Assembly (NCBI RefSeq): GCF_030644385.1
Contig: NZ_CP130060.1
Coordinates: forward strand, 558,001 to 622,000
Source of the DNA: Stomatobaculum sp. F0698
Lineage (GTDB): Bacteria > Bacillota > Clostridia > Lachnospirales > Lachnospiraceae
DNA: 64,000 nt
Reading direction: 5' to 3'
Shown here: in pieces, positions 1 to 7,486 of the stretch
How the letters are laid out: every line of letters starts with the position of its first letter
Position numbering within the stretch: position 1 is the stretch's first letter
The notes under the pieces: generated by a model
Seen by the model: only the letters and a program-made list of their open reading frames with translations
Database searches by the model: none
Told to the model about the DNA's origin: nothing
Program-made: the position numbers and the translations under genes

Positions 1-451
1 GAATGAGTGCTGTCATCAAGGCGACTTTTTGCTGCATTCCTCTGGAGCAATAGCCCACTTTTTTGTTCTCGTGCCCCTGTAAATCCATCACAGAGAGCAA
101 TTCCTCTGTCCGGTTTCGAATGACGTTGTCGGCCAGACCCATTAAGCGTCCGTAATAACGCAAATTTTCCTTGGCAGACATATACCAATACAAATTTCGA
201 TTTCCTTCAAGTACGGCACCGATATTCCTAAAATAATCATTTCCGGCGTGTTCGATGTTTTTGCCGTTATAGTAGATCTTCCCGGAGCTTGGCGTTAATA
301 TCTTTAACATCAGCTTGATAAAGGTGCTTTTTCCGGCGCCGTTCGGCCCCAGAATCCCGTAAATTCCGGGTTCGCTTATCTCAACGCACAGATTTCTGAG
401 TGCGGTATGCTTCCCAAATGACTTCGTAAGTTGATCAACACAGTAAATCAT
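1..451 (-). CDS. ABC transporter ATP-binding protein (3' end outside window)
   Basis: This is the N-terminal 150 residues of an ABC ATPase; the gene continues past the window edge. It starts MIYCVDQLTKSFGKHTALRN and has a Walker A GPNGAGKST near residue 35. A Q-loop-like region (NIGAVLEGNRNLYWYMSA) and the beginning of the signature region (SRGMQQKVAL, where LSGGQ would be expected) follow. The ATG at 451 is preceded by a GGAGG ribosome site. The architecture fits CcmA/BcrA-type exporter ATPases that pair with an ABC-2 membrane protein, which would lie to the left. The substrate cannot be inferred. The reading frame was translated by hand and is open to base 1. Confidence 0.85.
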   Translation of the reverse strand, partial: MIYCVDQLTKSFGKHTALRNLCVEISEPGIYGILGPNGAGKSTFIKLMLKILTPSSGKIYYNGKNIEHAGNDYFRNIGAVLEGNRNLYWYMSAKENLRYYGRLMGLADNVIRNRTEELLSVMDLQGHENKKVGYCSRGMQQKVALMTALI

Positions 452-975
452 TCACGACCTCCGCTGTCTTGCCAAGGATTGTATCCGATTCGATTAAATG
501 TGAGATATATTTACAAAACACCACTATAAGTATAACGCAAAGTTGTTTTTTTTCTACGATTTGCATGTGAAAACTTTTTTTGCGGATAATTCTGCGGTGG
601 CAGTATCATAATGTACATTGCGCCTTTCAGAGGCTAACGGTAAAATTTAATAGGAGAAGGATAAACGGAGAACCGTTTGGTCGACAATTAATAAAAGCGC
701 CATGTTTTACTCGGCACTACGATACGGCTCTTATGTGGGATGTCAGAGTCGGAAAGCCTGCGGAACCGGCTTGCAAAAGCAGTTACATGTATATATCAGA
801 AAAGCACATCAATCAACTATTTGGGGTATTGATGAAAGCATAAACGGTACAGGCCTACTGAAAAGAAATTGCAAAAAAATGCCGGTGCCCTTTCGGCACT
901 GGCATTTCATATCGATTCAAGGTAAGATTGACACATACAGTTGTAAAGCACAAAAAGAAAGGAAGGTCCGGCTAT
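452..975. other. Intergenic region without a supported gene
   Basis: Some 520 bp separate the ABC ATPase start from the next credible start. The left part is AT-rich and should hold the minus-strand promoter for the ATPase. A plus-strand frame from 580 to 843 starts with TTG, lacks a good ribosome site and matches nothing I recognise. A strong Shine-Dalgarno-like run (AATAGGAGAAGG, near 648) is not followed by an initiation codon at a sensible distance. The region could contain a decayed gene, but I see no firm evidence. Confidence 0.4.
877..907 (+). terminator. Hairpin, possible terminator
   Basis: AAATGCCGGTGCC pairs with GGCACTGGCATTT (one G-T pair) around a CTTTC loop. The T-run after it is short, so termination strength is uncertain. 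It could end a transcript in either direction. Confidence 0.5.
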
Positions 976-1056
976 ATGAAGTCACACAAGTTTTTCGCAT
1001 GGGCAACGGTATTCTGTTTTGTCATGACGATGATCACCGGCTATAAGAGACAGTAA
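976..1056 (+). CDS. 26-residue single-span membrane peptide
   Basis: A very short reading frame begins MKSHKFFAWATVFCFVMTMI and ends TGYKRQ. It has an AAAGGAAGG ribosome site at a normal distance. The composition is a short basic N-terminus, one hydrophobic span of about 15-17 residues and a basic tail, so a single-pass inner-membrane peptide is likely. I recall similar tiny peptides with an HKF(F/W)A start and a TGYK ending in other Clostridia, but I cannot give a family name with confidence. Function is unknown. It sits downstream of a hairpin and 7 bp before the convergent TSCPD gene. Confidence 0.55.
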   Translation: MKSHKFFAWATVFCFVMTMITGYKRQ

Positions 1057-1063
1057 GCTCGGC

Positions 1064-1339
1064 TTACATCGAAGAAGCAATGACGCCCGCTTGCTGTAAG
1101 GCCTCCTCTACGGCGATTGCCAGCTGATCGGCGCAGGAGGTTCCGCGGCCGTCGCAATCGTTTCCTCGGAGAAGTGAGGCTGCCTCGGCCGCATCCCTGC
1201 CCTCAAGCAGCCTGCTGATGGCAGAGGTATTGCCGGGACATCCGCCGTGGAATACGACGTTGTGCAGCCGCTTGTCTTCGAGTTCGAAGCTGATTTGTTT
1301 TGCGCAGACACCGCGTGTTTGATACGAATAGCGTTTCAT
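1064..1339 (-). CDS. TSCPD domain protein (TIGR03905 type)
   Basis: A 91-residue protein that is essentially one TSCPD domain, the small module also found at the C-terminus of some ribonucleotide reductases. Characteristic pieces are the GVCAKQISFELE strand, VVFHGGCPGNTSAISRLLEG, and the C-terminal GRGTSCADQLAIAVEEAL helix. Conserved cysteines (GVC, GGCPGN, TSCADQ) suggest metal or nucleotide-related binding, but the function of stand-alone copies is unknown. The start at 1339 is chosen because AGGAGG lies just upstream; an earlier in-frame ATG at 1357 overlaps that ribosome site and is unlikely to be used. Confidence 0.85.
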   Translation of the reverse strand: MKRYSYQTRGVCAKQISFELEDKRLHNVVFHGGCPGNTSAISRLLEGRDAAEAASLLRGNDCDGRGTSCADQLAIAVEEALQQAGVIASSM

Positions 1340-1429
1340 TTCCGAAAACCTCCTCATGTTTTGATACTCTTATTGTACATGGTAAAAAAAACATATCAAG
1401 TATAGAGCGGATAGAAGAAGAGTGTTCGA

Positions 1430-1458
1430 TTGCTTATTTCACTGAGCTGGGGTACAAT
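1430..1458 (+). promoter_or_regulatory. Sigma-A type promoter for the CsbD-like gene
   Basis: TTGCTT (1430-1435) and TACAAT (1453-1458) are separated by 17 bp. This predicts a leader of roughly 185 nt before the start at 1651. The leader has no clear ORF or riboswitch that I recognise. Confidence 0.5.
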
Positions 1459-1650
1459 GCAGGCAAGCCTGAGCCCCATAGAAATAAGAGCGTGAGGTGT
1501 TCGATGCTTGTCGGGTGGTATCGGCTGCTCTGCAATAGACTTCTCTTTGGCAAAAGGGAGCGGCAGAGGGGACAGTATCTTCTCTTTTGAGAAGAACAGG
1601 TGCTTCGGTTTCAAGGCGGAATCGAAGCCAACACGAAAGTAGGAATTCCT

Positions 1651-1920
1651 ATGTCTCTTGAAGATAAGATCGATCAGCTGAAGGGTGCTGTCAAAGAAGG
1701 TGTCGGTAAGATTTCCGGCGATGTAAAGGCAGAGAAGGAAGGCGCTGCGGAGCAGGCGACCGCGAAGGCAAAGGAAGTCGCGGAAGATGCCAAGAAGGCA
1801 GCGGAAGAGGCGGCGGAGAAGGCATCCGCCAAGGCAAAGGAAGTTGCCGGAAATGTGAAGGATGCATTGGAAGGAACGCTTGACGGCGTCAAGAATATTC
1901 TGAACAAGGACAAAGAATAA
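1651..1920 (+). CDS. CsbD-like, LEA-like alpha-helical stress protein
   Basis: An 89-residue, highly charged Ala/Lys/Glu-rich protein. The N-terminus [20 protein letters not shown] follows the CsbD pattern (K-G-x-K-x-x-x-G). The rest is repeats of the type [21 protein letters not shown] and [20 protein letters not shown], with the 11-residue helical periodicity of late-embryogenesis-abundant-like proteins. Such proteins are usually cytosolic, general-stress-induced and of unknown molecular role. The start at 1651 is selected because homology begins there, although the ribosome site (GTAGGA) is weak. A strong terminator follows 10 bp after the stop, so the gene is monocistronic. Confidence 0.75.
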   Translation: MSLEDKIDQLKGAVKEGVGKISGDVKAEKEGAAEQATAKAKEVAEDAKKAAEEAAEKASAKAKEVAGNVKDALEGTLDGVKNILNKDKE

Positions 1921-1930
1921 GTTTGCTACG

Positions 1931-1967
1931 AAAAGCCCCTTACCGATTTCGGTAAGGGGCTTTTTTC
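1931..1967 (+). terminator. Rho-independent terminator after CsbD-like gene
   Basis: AAAAGCCCCTTACC pairs with GGTAAGGGGCTTTT around GATTTC and is followed by a T-run. It is symmetrical enough to serve the minus-strand HTH gene as well. Confidence 0.9.
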
Positions 1968-1996
1968 TGTCTCGTTTTCTGTCTCAGAGTCGAAGC

Positions 1997-2197
1997 TCAA
2001 AAACCGCCCTCCGGCGGAAACAGTTCCTGCACGCTCCGCTGATAGTATGCCGCGAGGCGCAGGGCTGTGTATACATTCGGGCATTGCACGCCGTACTCGT
2101 AGCGGTACAGCGTCTTGACATCGACAGAGAGATCCTCGGCCACACGGGTGCGGGAAATACCTGCCTCTTTTCGTACTTTCATCAGATTATTGGTCAT
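1997..2197 (-). CDS. Small XRE-family helix-turn-helix protein
   Basis: A 66-residue protein that is little more than one HTH domain: MTNNLMKVRKEAGISRTRVA followed by EDLSVDVKTLYRYEYGVQ and a final helix ending in ELFPPEGGF. The fold pattern (helix, ISRTRVAEDLSV turn, VKTLYRYE recognition helix) is that of Cro/C1-type proteins. It begins 6 bp after the S24 repressor gene and is probably co-transcribed with it. It could act as a Cro-like counterpart to that repressor; this is inference from position only. Confidence 0.8.
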   Translation of the reverse strand: MTNNLMKVRKEAGISRTRVAEDLSVDVKTLYRYEYGVQCPNVYTALRLAAYYQRSVQELFPPEGGF

Positions 2198-2203
2198 TTC
2201 GCC

Positions 2204-2935
2204 TTACCTTGTCCGACAGACCTTTCCGAAGATGCGGAAGGAATCGCGGTTCGAATCCACCGGAATCGGTGCATAGTTCGGATTCAGCGAAATCAAAAAC
2301 GTGCCGTCCGAACTGCCCTTGAACTTCTTGAGGTAGGCCATGTCGTTGAGAGAGAAGATGCCGATTTCTCCGTCTTCCAACGTTTCCTGCCTATGTACAT
2401 AGACCATGTCGTGATCTCGAAAGAGGGGTTCCATGCTGTCGCCGCTTACGGTGACGGCAAAATCCGCCCCTCTTGCTTCCTGTTCGGGCACTTCTATCGT
2501 CGTGTAGTAATCCGAATCCAGAAAATCTCCGGTTCCGGCGGAAACTCTCGCGTCGTAGAGCCGGAGTTTTTTGGTGCCGTCTTTTTGACTCGACGCGGTC
2601 GTGTAAGGCGTGATGCGCGGCTCCTTCACATAGCTCTGCGGATGAATCAACAAGTCGATGTAGGAGAGGGCTTTTTCCTTTCCGGCCGCATTCAAAAGGG
2701 CAAGCGGATTGTTCGGATTGTGCCCGAAGTATTCCTCGAGACAGTCGGGAATCTCCAGAATGCGGCAGAGATGCAGGAAAATGCGCGCGGAAATCTCATT
2801 TCTGCCGGTCTCCCAGGCGGAGATGGTTTTCGAGGTGACGTCAATGCCTTCTTCCCGAAGCCGTGCCGCAAGTTCAAGCTGCGACATATGCGCCTTCTTC
2901 CGATAGGCTGTGATGATTGCGCCTATGCATTCCAT
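2204..2935 (-). CDS. XRE-S24 (LexA/CI-like) self-cleaving repressor
   Basis: A 243-residue protein with an N-terminal XRE HTH (about residues 1-65, SQLELAARLREEG and TSKTISAWETGR) and a C-terminal S24 peptidase domain (about 125-240). The catalytic Ser lies in SGDSMEP (about S167) and the Lys in AYLKKFKG (about K203). An Ala-Gly in DARVSAGTGDF (about 133-134) is the likely self-cleavage site, as in LexA and lambda CI. The start at 2935 follows GAGAGGAAAGC; a longer in-frame extension to 3034 lacks domain support. It is divergent from a Y-family polymerase, so it probably represses that gene and itself until DNA damage triggers RecA-assisted cleavage (family knowledge plus inference). Confidence 0.88.
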   Translation of the reverse strand: MECIGAIITAYRKKAHMSQLELAARLREEGIDVTSKTISAWETGRNEISARIFLHLCRILEIPDCLEEYFGHNPNNPLALLNAAGKEKALSYIDLLIHPQSYVKEPRITPYTTASSQKDGTKKLRLYDARVSAGTGDFLDSDYYTTIEVPEQEARGADFAVTVSGDSMEPLFRDHDMVYVHRQETLEDGEIGIFSLNDMAYLKKFKGSSDGTFLISLNPNYAPIPVDSNRDSFRIFGKVCRTR

Positions 2936-3281
2936 GCTTTCCTCTCTTTCGTTTGCCGATGGGCAGGACCGCAGCGGAGCGGCTGCGTTTTGAGTCGTGT
3001 TCCTCTGCCTACAGAGTAACACCGAACAGCGCAAAGCACAAGGTAAAATCTATTTAGAGTAGAATATACGGCCAAAACGACCGTTTTAATCTATTTAAAA
3101 TGGCGTTATACTGGAGCTACAGAGAGCCAAAGATTGCTGCCCGAAAGCGGGGGAGCCCGGAGAAATGTCTTTCGGCGGGAAGTGCGCAGGGCAGAACAGG
3201 AAGGCAAGGCTGCTGCGAGAAACAAAAAGGAGATTGTTCGCGTCAGGGTGTCACGTGATCGAAACGGAAGGGAGAAAGCGC
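2936..3281. promoter_or_regulatory. Divergent control region between S24 repressor and Y-family polymerase
   Basis: This 346-bp spacer holds the promoters of both operons. The AT-rich centre (about 3045-3112) contains a direct repeat AATCTATTTA at 3048-3057 and 3088-3097, a palindrome at 3074-3087 and a TATACT box at 3107-3112 that could be the plus-strand -10. The -35 element is weak. No LexA box of the GAAC-N4-GTTC type was seen. Confidence 0.5.
3074..3087. promoter_or_regulatory. Candidate operator palindrome for the S24 repressor
   Basis: AAAACGACCGTTTT is symmetrical except for the central two bases. It sits between two copies of AATCTATTTA in the divergent promoter region, where an XRE-S24 repressor would be expected to bind. 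Confidence 0.45.
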
Positions 3282-4601
3282 ATGGCGGATCGTATCATTT
3301 TACACGTGGACTGCAATTGTTTTTACGCCGCGGTGGAGATGCTCTACCATCCGGAGTTTGCGGGCAAGCCACTCGCGGTCGGCGGGGATGCGGAAAAGCG
3401 GCACGGGATTGTGCTCACGGCCAACTATATTGCGAAGCGTAGGGGTGTTAAGACCGGCATGGCGCTCTGGCAGGCGCGGCAATGTTGTCCGGATTTGATT
3501 TTTGTTCCGCCGAGAATGTATCTCTACCTCCGCTTTTCCCGCATGGCAAGGAATATTTACCGGGACTACTCGGATAAGGTAGAGAGCTTTGGCCTCGATG
3601 AGTGTTGGATTGACCTGACCGACTGCTGTGCGATTTTGGGTGACAGGACAAAGACCATAGAGAACGGCTACCGCATTGCTGCGGAAATCAGCGGGCGAGT
3701 GCGCCGGGAGCTCGGTATTACGGTGAGCATAGGTGTGTCCTGGAATAAGATTTACGCAAAGCTTGGGAGCGATTATAAGAAGCCGGACGCGATTACGGTC
3801 TTTGACCGGGATAATTATCGAAAACTTATTTTCCCGCTCCCGGTTTCGGAGCTCTTGTACGTCGGAAGAAAGACAGCCAAAAAGCTGGCAGGCTGCGGGA
3901 TACACACGATAGGAGAGCTTGCGACGGCAGATCCGACCTATTTGCACCGTATCTTTGGCAAAGTCGGGCTGATGCTCTCCGTGTTTGCGCGGGGGGAGGA
4001 TCAAACCCCGGTGAACGATCTCGGCGTGGAGGCCCCGATTAAAAGTGTCGGAAACAGCACGACAACGCCGCGGGATTTGGTGAACAACGAAGATGTGCGC
4101 TTGGTCTTATATCTGCTCTCGGAGAGCATCTCGGAACGCCTGCGCAGGAACGGCTTTGAGGGGCAGCTCGTTTCCGTCTATGTGCGGGATACAGAGCTCA
4201 TGGGGGTCCATCGACAGAAAAAACTCGCGGCGGTGACCAATATTTCCGCGGAGATTGCAGCGGCGGCATTCTCCGTTTTCCGGGAACTCTATCGCTGGGA
4301 GAAGCCGATTCGAAGCATCGGCATCAGCGTCGGCGCTTTGCAGGCGGAGAATCGACCGCGCCAGCTCTCCCTCTTTGTCGATGAGAGGCAGCGGGAGCGG
4401 CAGATGTTGGCCGACCGTATGGTGAGCGCAATCCGCAGCCGTTACGGCTATTTTGCCGTGCAGCGCGGCATCATGTATGAGGACAAGTACCTTTCCTCCC
4501 TGAATGCGAGCGCGGAGGATCACATGATACATCCGCACTCCTATCTGGAGCACGGAAACCGAAGCGGTTGTGAGACCGCATTGATTGCGAGAGGCAGGTG
4601 A
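3282..4601 (+). CDS. Y-family DNA polymerase (UmuC/DinB-like)
   Basis: A 439-residue translesion polymerase. The N-terminal catalytic segment has RIILHVDCNCFYAAVEMLYH (metal-binding Asp10 and the C-x-FYA steric-gate region) and FGLDECWIDLT (about Asp106-Glu107). A helix-hairpin-helix thumb (VGRKTAKKLAGCGIHTIGEL) and a little-finger domain with SVGNSTTTPRDL follow. The C-terminus has a QLSLF motif in RPRQLSLFVDE, which resembles the beta-clamp-binding peptide. The start at 3282 follows GGGAG; an earlier in-frame ATG at 3165 is unsupported. It overlaps the next gene by 4 bp. The context (divergent S24 repressor) suggests an inducible mutagenic repair unit, like UmuC or UvrX/YqjW. Confidence 0.92.
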   Translation: MADRIILHVDCNCFYAAVEMLYHPEFAGKPLAVGGDAEKRHGIVLTANYIAKRRGVKTGMALWQARQCCPDLIFVPPRMYLYLRFSRMARNIYRDYSDKVESFGLDECWIDLTDCCAILGDRTKTIENGYRIAAEISGRVRRELGITVSIGVSWNKIYAKLGSDYKKPDAITVFDRDNYRKLIFPLPVSELLYVGRKTAKKLAGCGIHTIGELATADPTYLHRIFGKVGLMLSVFARGEDQTPVNDLGVEAPIKSVGNSTTTPRDLVNNEDVRLVLYLLSESISERLRRNGFEGQLVSVYVRDTELMGVHRQKKLAAVTNISAEIAAAAFSVFRELYRWEKPIRSIGISVGALQAENRPRQLSLFVDERQRERQMLADRMVSAIRSRYGYFAVQRGIMYEDKYLSSLNASAEDHMIHPHSYLEHGNRSGCETALIARGR

Positions 4602-4957
4602 AGGAAGTGGGCGTCTATGATTACCATCGGGAGCGGAAGCAGGCGGAAGACTTTGCGGTGCCGTTTGCGGAACATGTGCAGGAGACAGAGCAGATAAGCC
4701 CCAACAAAGCCTATGTCGAGGTGATTGCAAATTTTTCAGCGGACGGAAAAATGTTGCCGCTCAAGCTAATCTGGGAAAACGGAAAAAGCTATGAGATAGA
4801 TCGCATCCTCCGCGTGGATCGCTGCGCGAGCTTAAAGGCGGGAGGGGCGGGGATACGCTATGTCTGTCGAATACAGGGGCAGAGAGTGGAACTTTATTAT
4901 GAAGAAAACGGGTTTTGGTTCGTGCAGCGGAAGATGACGGGAATAAGGGAAGCGTAA
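4598..4957 (+). CDS. Polymerase-associated conserved protein (YolD-like context)
   Basis: A 119-residue protein that starts with GTG inside the stop of the polymerase gene (GTGA overlap), implying translational coupling. It has an N-terminal VYDYHRERKQAEDFAVPFAE segment and a compact beta-rich C-terminus with LPLKLIWENGKSYEIDRILR, ASLKAGGAGIRYVCRIQ and ELYYEENGFWFVQ. I recall similar proteins directly after Y-family polymerases in Lachnospiraceae. The role is presumably as a polymerase accessory protein like YolD, but no catalytic motif is visible. Confidence 0.7.
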   Translation: MKEVGVYDYHRERKQAEDFAVPFAEHVQETEQISPNKAYVEVIANFSADGKMLPLKLIWENGKSYEIDRILRVDRCASLKAGGAGIRYVCRIQGQRVELYYEENGFWFVQRKMTGIREA

Positions 4958-5193
4958 ACGCAAGCCTGAAACAGAATAGCGTTTCAAGCACGAACTCGAA
5001 GCGCCGAGACCGCCGTAATGCGCGGGAAAATGCGGATATCCGCAGCCCCTGTTTTGTGCTTGTATTGCTGCCGCCGTTTCTCGGATAAGGGCAAGGATGA
5101 ACAGAACTCTGCGTGCGCAAGCTATCCAGTAAGACCAAAGTGTGTTATAACCATATCGAGTCGAAAAAAGCCGAATTCCGGGAGGACCTTTTC

Positions 5194-5739
5194 TTGCGAT
5201 ATATTCTTTTACTGCGCGGCATCAATGTGGGCGGCAAGAATAAAGTAGTGATGCATGAATTCATCGATTTACTTGCGGCGGCGGGGTTTGAAGCGCCTGC
5301 ATCTTACATTAACAGCGGAAATTTATTTTTTAGCAGTGACGACCACAAAGAGAGCTGTATCTCAAAAATCAGAGCACTCTTGGAAAAGCATTATGATTTT
5401 TCCGTCCCGTTTGCCCTGCTCACAAAAGAGGAATACTTGGAAGAGCGGGCAGCGTTGCCTGCGTGGTGGCATGGAGAGATGGCTAGAAGAGATGTTTTGT
5501 TCTACGCCTGCGGGATGGATGCGGATAAGATACGGGACTTCATCGAAAAAGCCGCTCTGTACAACGAAGTTGTGCACCTCGGGAGGCACGCGGTATTCTG
5601 GGGCAAATACGATGAGGCGGAGTACCTGAAAACGATTTATCATAAAAAGCTGATGAAGCAGGCGTTTTACAGGGAAGTCACCATACGAAGCGGAAATACA
5701 TATGAAAAAATTGCGGAAATCCTCGAAAACGAAACATAA
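5194..5739 (+). CDS. DUF1697 family protein
   Basis: A 181-residue protein with the DUF1697 hallmark start RYILLLRGINVGGKNKV, followed by LLAAAGFEAPASYINSGNLF and the C-terminal TIRSGNTYEKIAEIL. The family is widespread and of unknown function. I choose a TTG start at 5194 because homology begins exactly there and GGGAGG lies 8 bp upstream; the longer frame from 5113 has no ribosome site and an unrelated N-terminus. It appears monocistronic; about 235 bp separate it from the accessory protein upstream. Confidence 0.85.
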   Translation: MRYILLLRGINVGGKNKVVMHEFIDLLAAAGFEAPASYINSGNLFFSSDDHKESCISKIRALLEKHYDFSVPFALLTKEEYLEERAALPAWWHGEMARRDVLFYACGMDADKIRDFIEKAALYNEVVHLGRHAVFWGKYDEAEYLKTIYHKKLMKQAFYREVTIRSGNTYEKIAEILENET

Positions 5740-5985
5740 GCAGAAAGTCCGGCCACATACTGTTCTGCACTGCATTTCAGCCGAATGATGGCGAGGAAGC
5801 ATACGGAAAAGCGTTTTCGTATTGCGCCGGAGCGTGTTATTGTTAAATATGGGAAGAAGGTGTGCCGTCATGGTAGTTCATCAGCGAAACGCAACCCCCG
5901 TTTGACAAATTGACAAGCCGCTTTGGTAGCCTGCAAACACGCAAAATGGCATGCTTGAGCTATCAAAAACGGAAGGAGAACAGAC

Positions 5986-6984
5986 ATGATTTTGGCGGAT
6001 AAGATTATAGACGAGAGAAAGAAGAACGGGTGGTCCCAGGAGGAACTGGCCGAGCAGCTCGGTGTATCGAGGCAGTCGGTCTCCAAATGGGAGAGCGCGG
6101 GTTCGGTGCCGGATCTCAAAAAGGTCATTCAGATGGCAGAGCTCTTTGGCGTGAGCACGGATTACCTTCTAAAGGATGAGCTGGAGAAGGAAAACCGGGA
6201 CGTAGTCGAAACATCCGGGAGTGACGCAGACAGTCCGTTGCGTCGGGTGAGCATGGAGGAGGCCAATGCGTTTTTGAACGCAAAGCGGGAGACAGCGCCC
6301 CGACTCGCGAATACGGTCAGCTTGTTCATCTTAAGTCCGGTCGCATTGCTTCTGCTTGCCGTAATCGCCGAAAGTCCGGACTACAACTTGGCGGAAGGTC
6401 CGGCGATGGCAGTCGGTTTGGCGGTTCTGCTGCTCCTCACGGCGGTAGGTGTATTCATTCAGATTACAGACCGGAATAAATTGAGCCGTTTTGAATACTT
6501 GGAGCGGGAGCCATTTGAAACCGAATACGGTGTGAGCGGCATGGTGAAGGAGAAGAAGCGGGATTACGAGAGTCGCTATTCGCTGGGACTTGCCGGCGGC
6601 ACCGTAATCTGCATTGTGGCGGTGATTCCGCTCCTGGTTGCGGGCGTTATGGAGACAAGCGACTTGGTTTTGATTCTCTGTGTGGACCTCTTGCTCGCGC
6701 TGGTTGCGTTGGGGGTAAACCTGATTGTGCGTGTCAGCACGGTCAAAGAGAGTTACGACACCATACTCCAGGATGGGGATTACGCCAAGAATAAAAAGCG
6801 CATACAGGCAAAGATGGGAGCCTTTTCCGCCGCGTACTGGTGCCTCACAACCGCAATCTATATCGGCTGGAGCACTTGGAGGCAGGACTGGGGGGAGTCC
6901 TGCGTTATTTGGGCGGTGGCGGGTGTCCTCTATGCGGGCGCTTACGGAATTGTGCGTATGGTGCTGAAGGCGGATGAAAACTGA
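5986..6984 (+). CDS. XRE regulator with C-terminal membrane domain
   Basis: A 332-residue protein with an N-terminal Cro/C1 HTH (LADKIIDERKKNGWSQEELA, then QLGVSRQSVSKWESA; residues 1-65). A charged linker and about six hydrophobic segments follow (for example TVSLFILSPVALLLLAVIAE, VGLAVLLLLTAVGVFI, GGTVICIVAVIPLLVAGVM). Such HTH-plus-membrane proteins are common in Firmicutes and probably sense envelope or small-molecule signals; the target is unknown. Two TTGACA elements at 5902 and 5910 upstream lack a convincing -10. It stands alone. Confidence 0.85.
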   Translation: MILADKIIDERKKNGWSQEELAEQLGVSRQSVSKWESAGSVPDLKKVIQMAELFGVSTDYLLKDELEKENRDVVETSGSDADSPLRRVSMEEANAFLNAKRETAPRLANTVSLFILSPVALLLLAVIAESPDYNLAEGPAMAVGLAVLLLLTAVGVFIQITDRNKLSRFEYLEREPFETEYGVSGMVKEKKRDYESRYSLGLAGGTVICIVAVIPLLVAGVMETSDLVLILCVDLLLALVALGVNLIVRVSTVKESYDTILQDGDYAKNKKRIQAKMGAFSAAYWCLTTAIYIGWSTWRQDWGESCVIWAVAGVLYAGAYGIVRMVLKADEN

Positions 6985-7010
6985 CGGGAGCGAGAGAGAA
7001 GTAGTAAGAG

Positions 7011-7183
7011 AGCTTCTTCATGAAAAACGACAGAGGGAATCTTCCGAAAGAACGGCGAGGGACTTGTCGGGGATATCGGTAGAGAGAATCTGCGGAAAGA
7101 CGGGGCGAGCGAATTTCCTGGAAAACCGAAGGAGAGCATCTTGAAAAATAACAGAGAGTATTCTGAGAGAAAAAAACAAGAGC
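7011..7183. repeat. Degenerate tandem repeats of about 25 bp
   Basis: About seven loosely related units of 22-26 bp run in tandem, typically ending in GAG and containing an A-rich core after TCTT or TTCC, for example GGAATCTTCCGAAAGAAC, AGAATCTGCGGAAAGACG and CGAATTTCCTGGAAAACC. Unit lengths vary and are not multiples of three, so it does not look coding. Confidence 0.4.
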
Positions 7184-7271
7184 ATAGACAAGGAAAATTG
7201 GCGGAATTGTCAGGAAATAGATGACGAGAAACAATAGAAAAACAGGACAGAGAAATAGAGCGGAAAATAAG

Positions 7272-7317
7272 AAAAAAGATTCGCGCACGAAATTAAAACA
7301 GTGCGCGAATCTTTTTT
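7272..7317. terminator. Bidirectional terminator-like hairpin
   Basis: AAAAAAGATTCGCGCAC pairs perfectly with GTGCGCGAATCTTTTTT across a 12-nt loop. A-run and T-run on the two sides allow function on either strand. Confidence 0.8.
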
Positions 7318-7368
7318 GGTTTCCATGTATAATTTGGGATTTGATGAGATAAAAAGGGAAAAGCAAAG

Positions 7369-7398
7369 CTGACAGGGCTTGCGGCACTTTGGTAAAAT
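7369..7398 (+). promoter_or_regulatory. Possible promoter of the phosphoesterase operon
   Basis: CTGACA and TAAAAT are separated by 18 bp, about 90 bp before the start at 7487. Confidence 0.4.
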
Positions 7399-7486
7399 GA
7401 AAGTGTGAGAGCGGGCGCGCTTCGGAGGAAGTAAGAACAGCGCCGTACTCCGTTCTGTCGGGCAGGAAACAAAGGGGGGAGAAAGC

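Larger units (their letters stand above)
6985..7486. other. Intergenic spacer with degenerate repeats and a terminator
   Basis: No gene is supported here. The left part (about 7011-7183) is purine-rich and shows a loose 22-26 bp periodicity; a bidirectional hairpin lies at 7272-7317; the promoter for the phosphoesterase operon lies on the right. A long minus-strand frame crossing the region (6905-8035) is a shadow of the flanking genes. Confidence 0.5.

Noticed and set aside
580..843. 87-codon frame as a gene
   Set aside because: TTG start, no ribosome site, no recognised domain; retained only as an unexplained spacer.
7011..7183. Periodic spacer considered as a CRISPR array
   Set aside because: Units are degenerate, contiguous and without unique spacers; no cas genes nearby.
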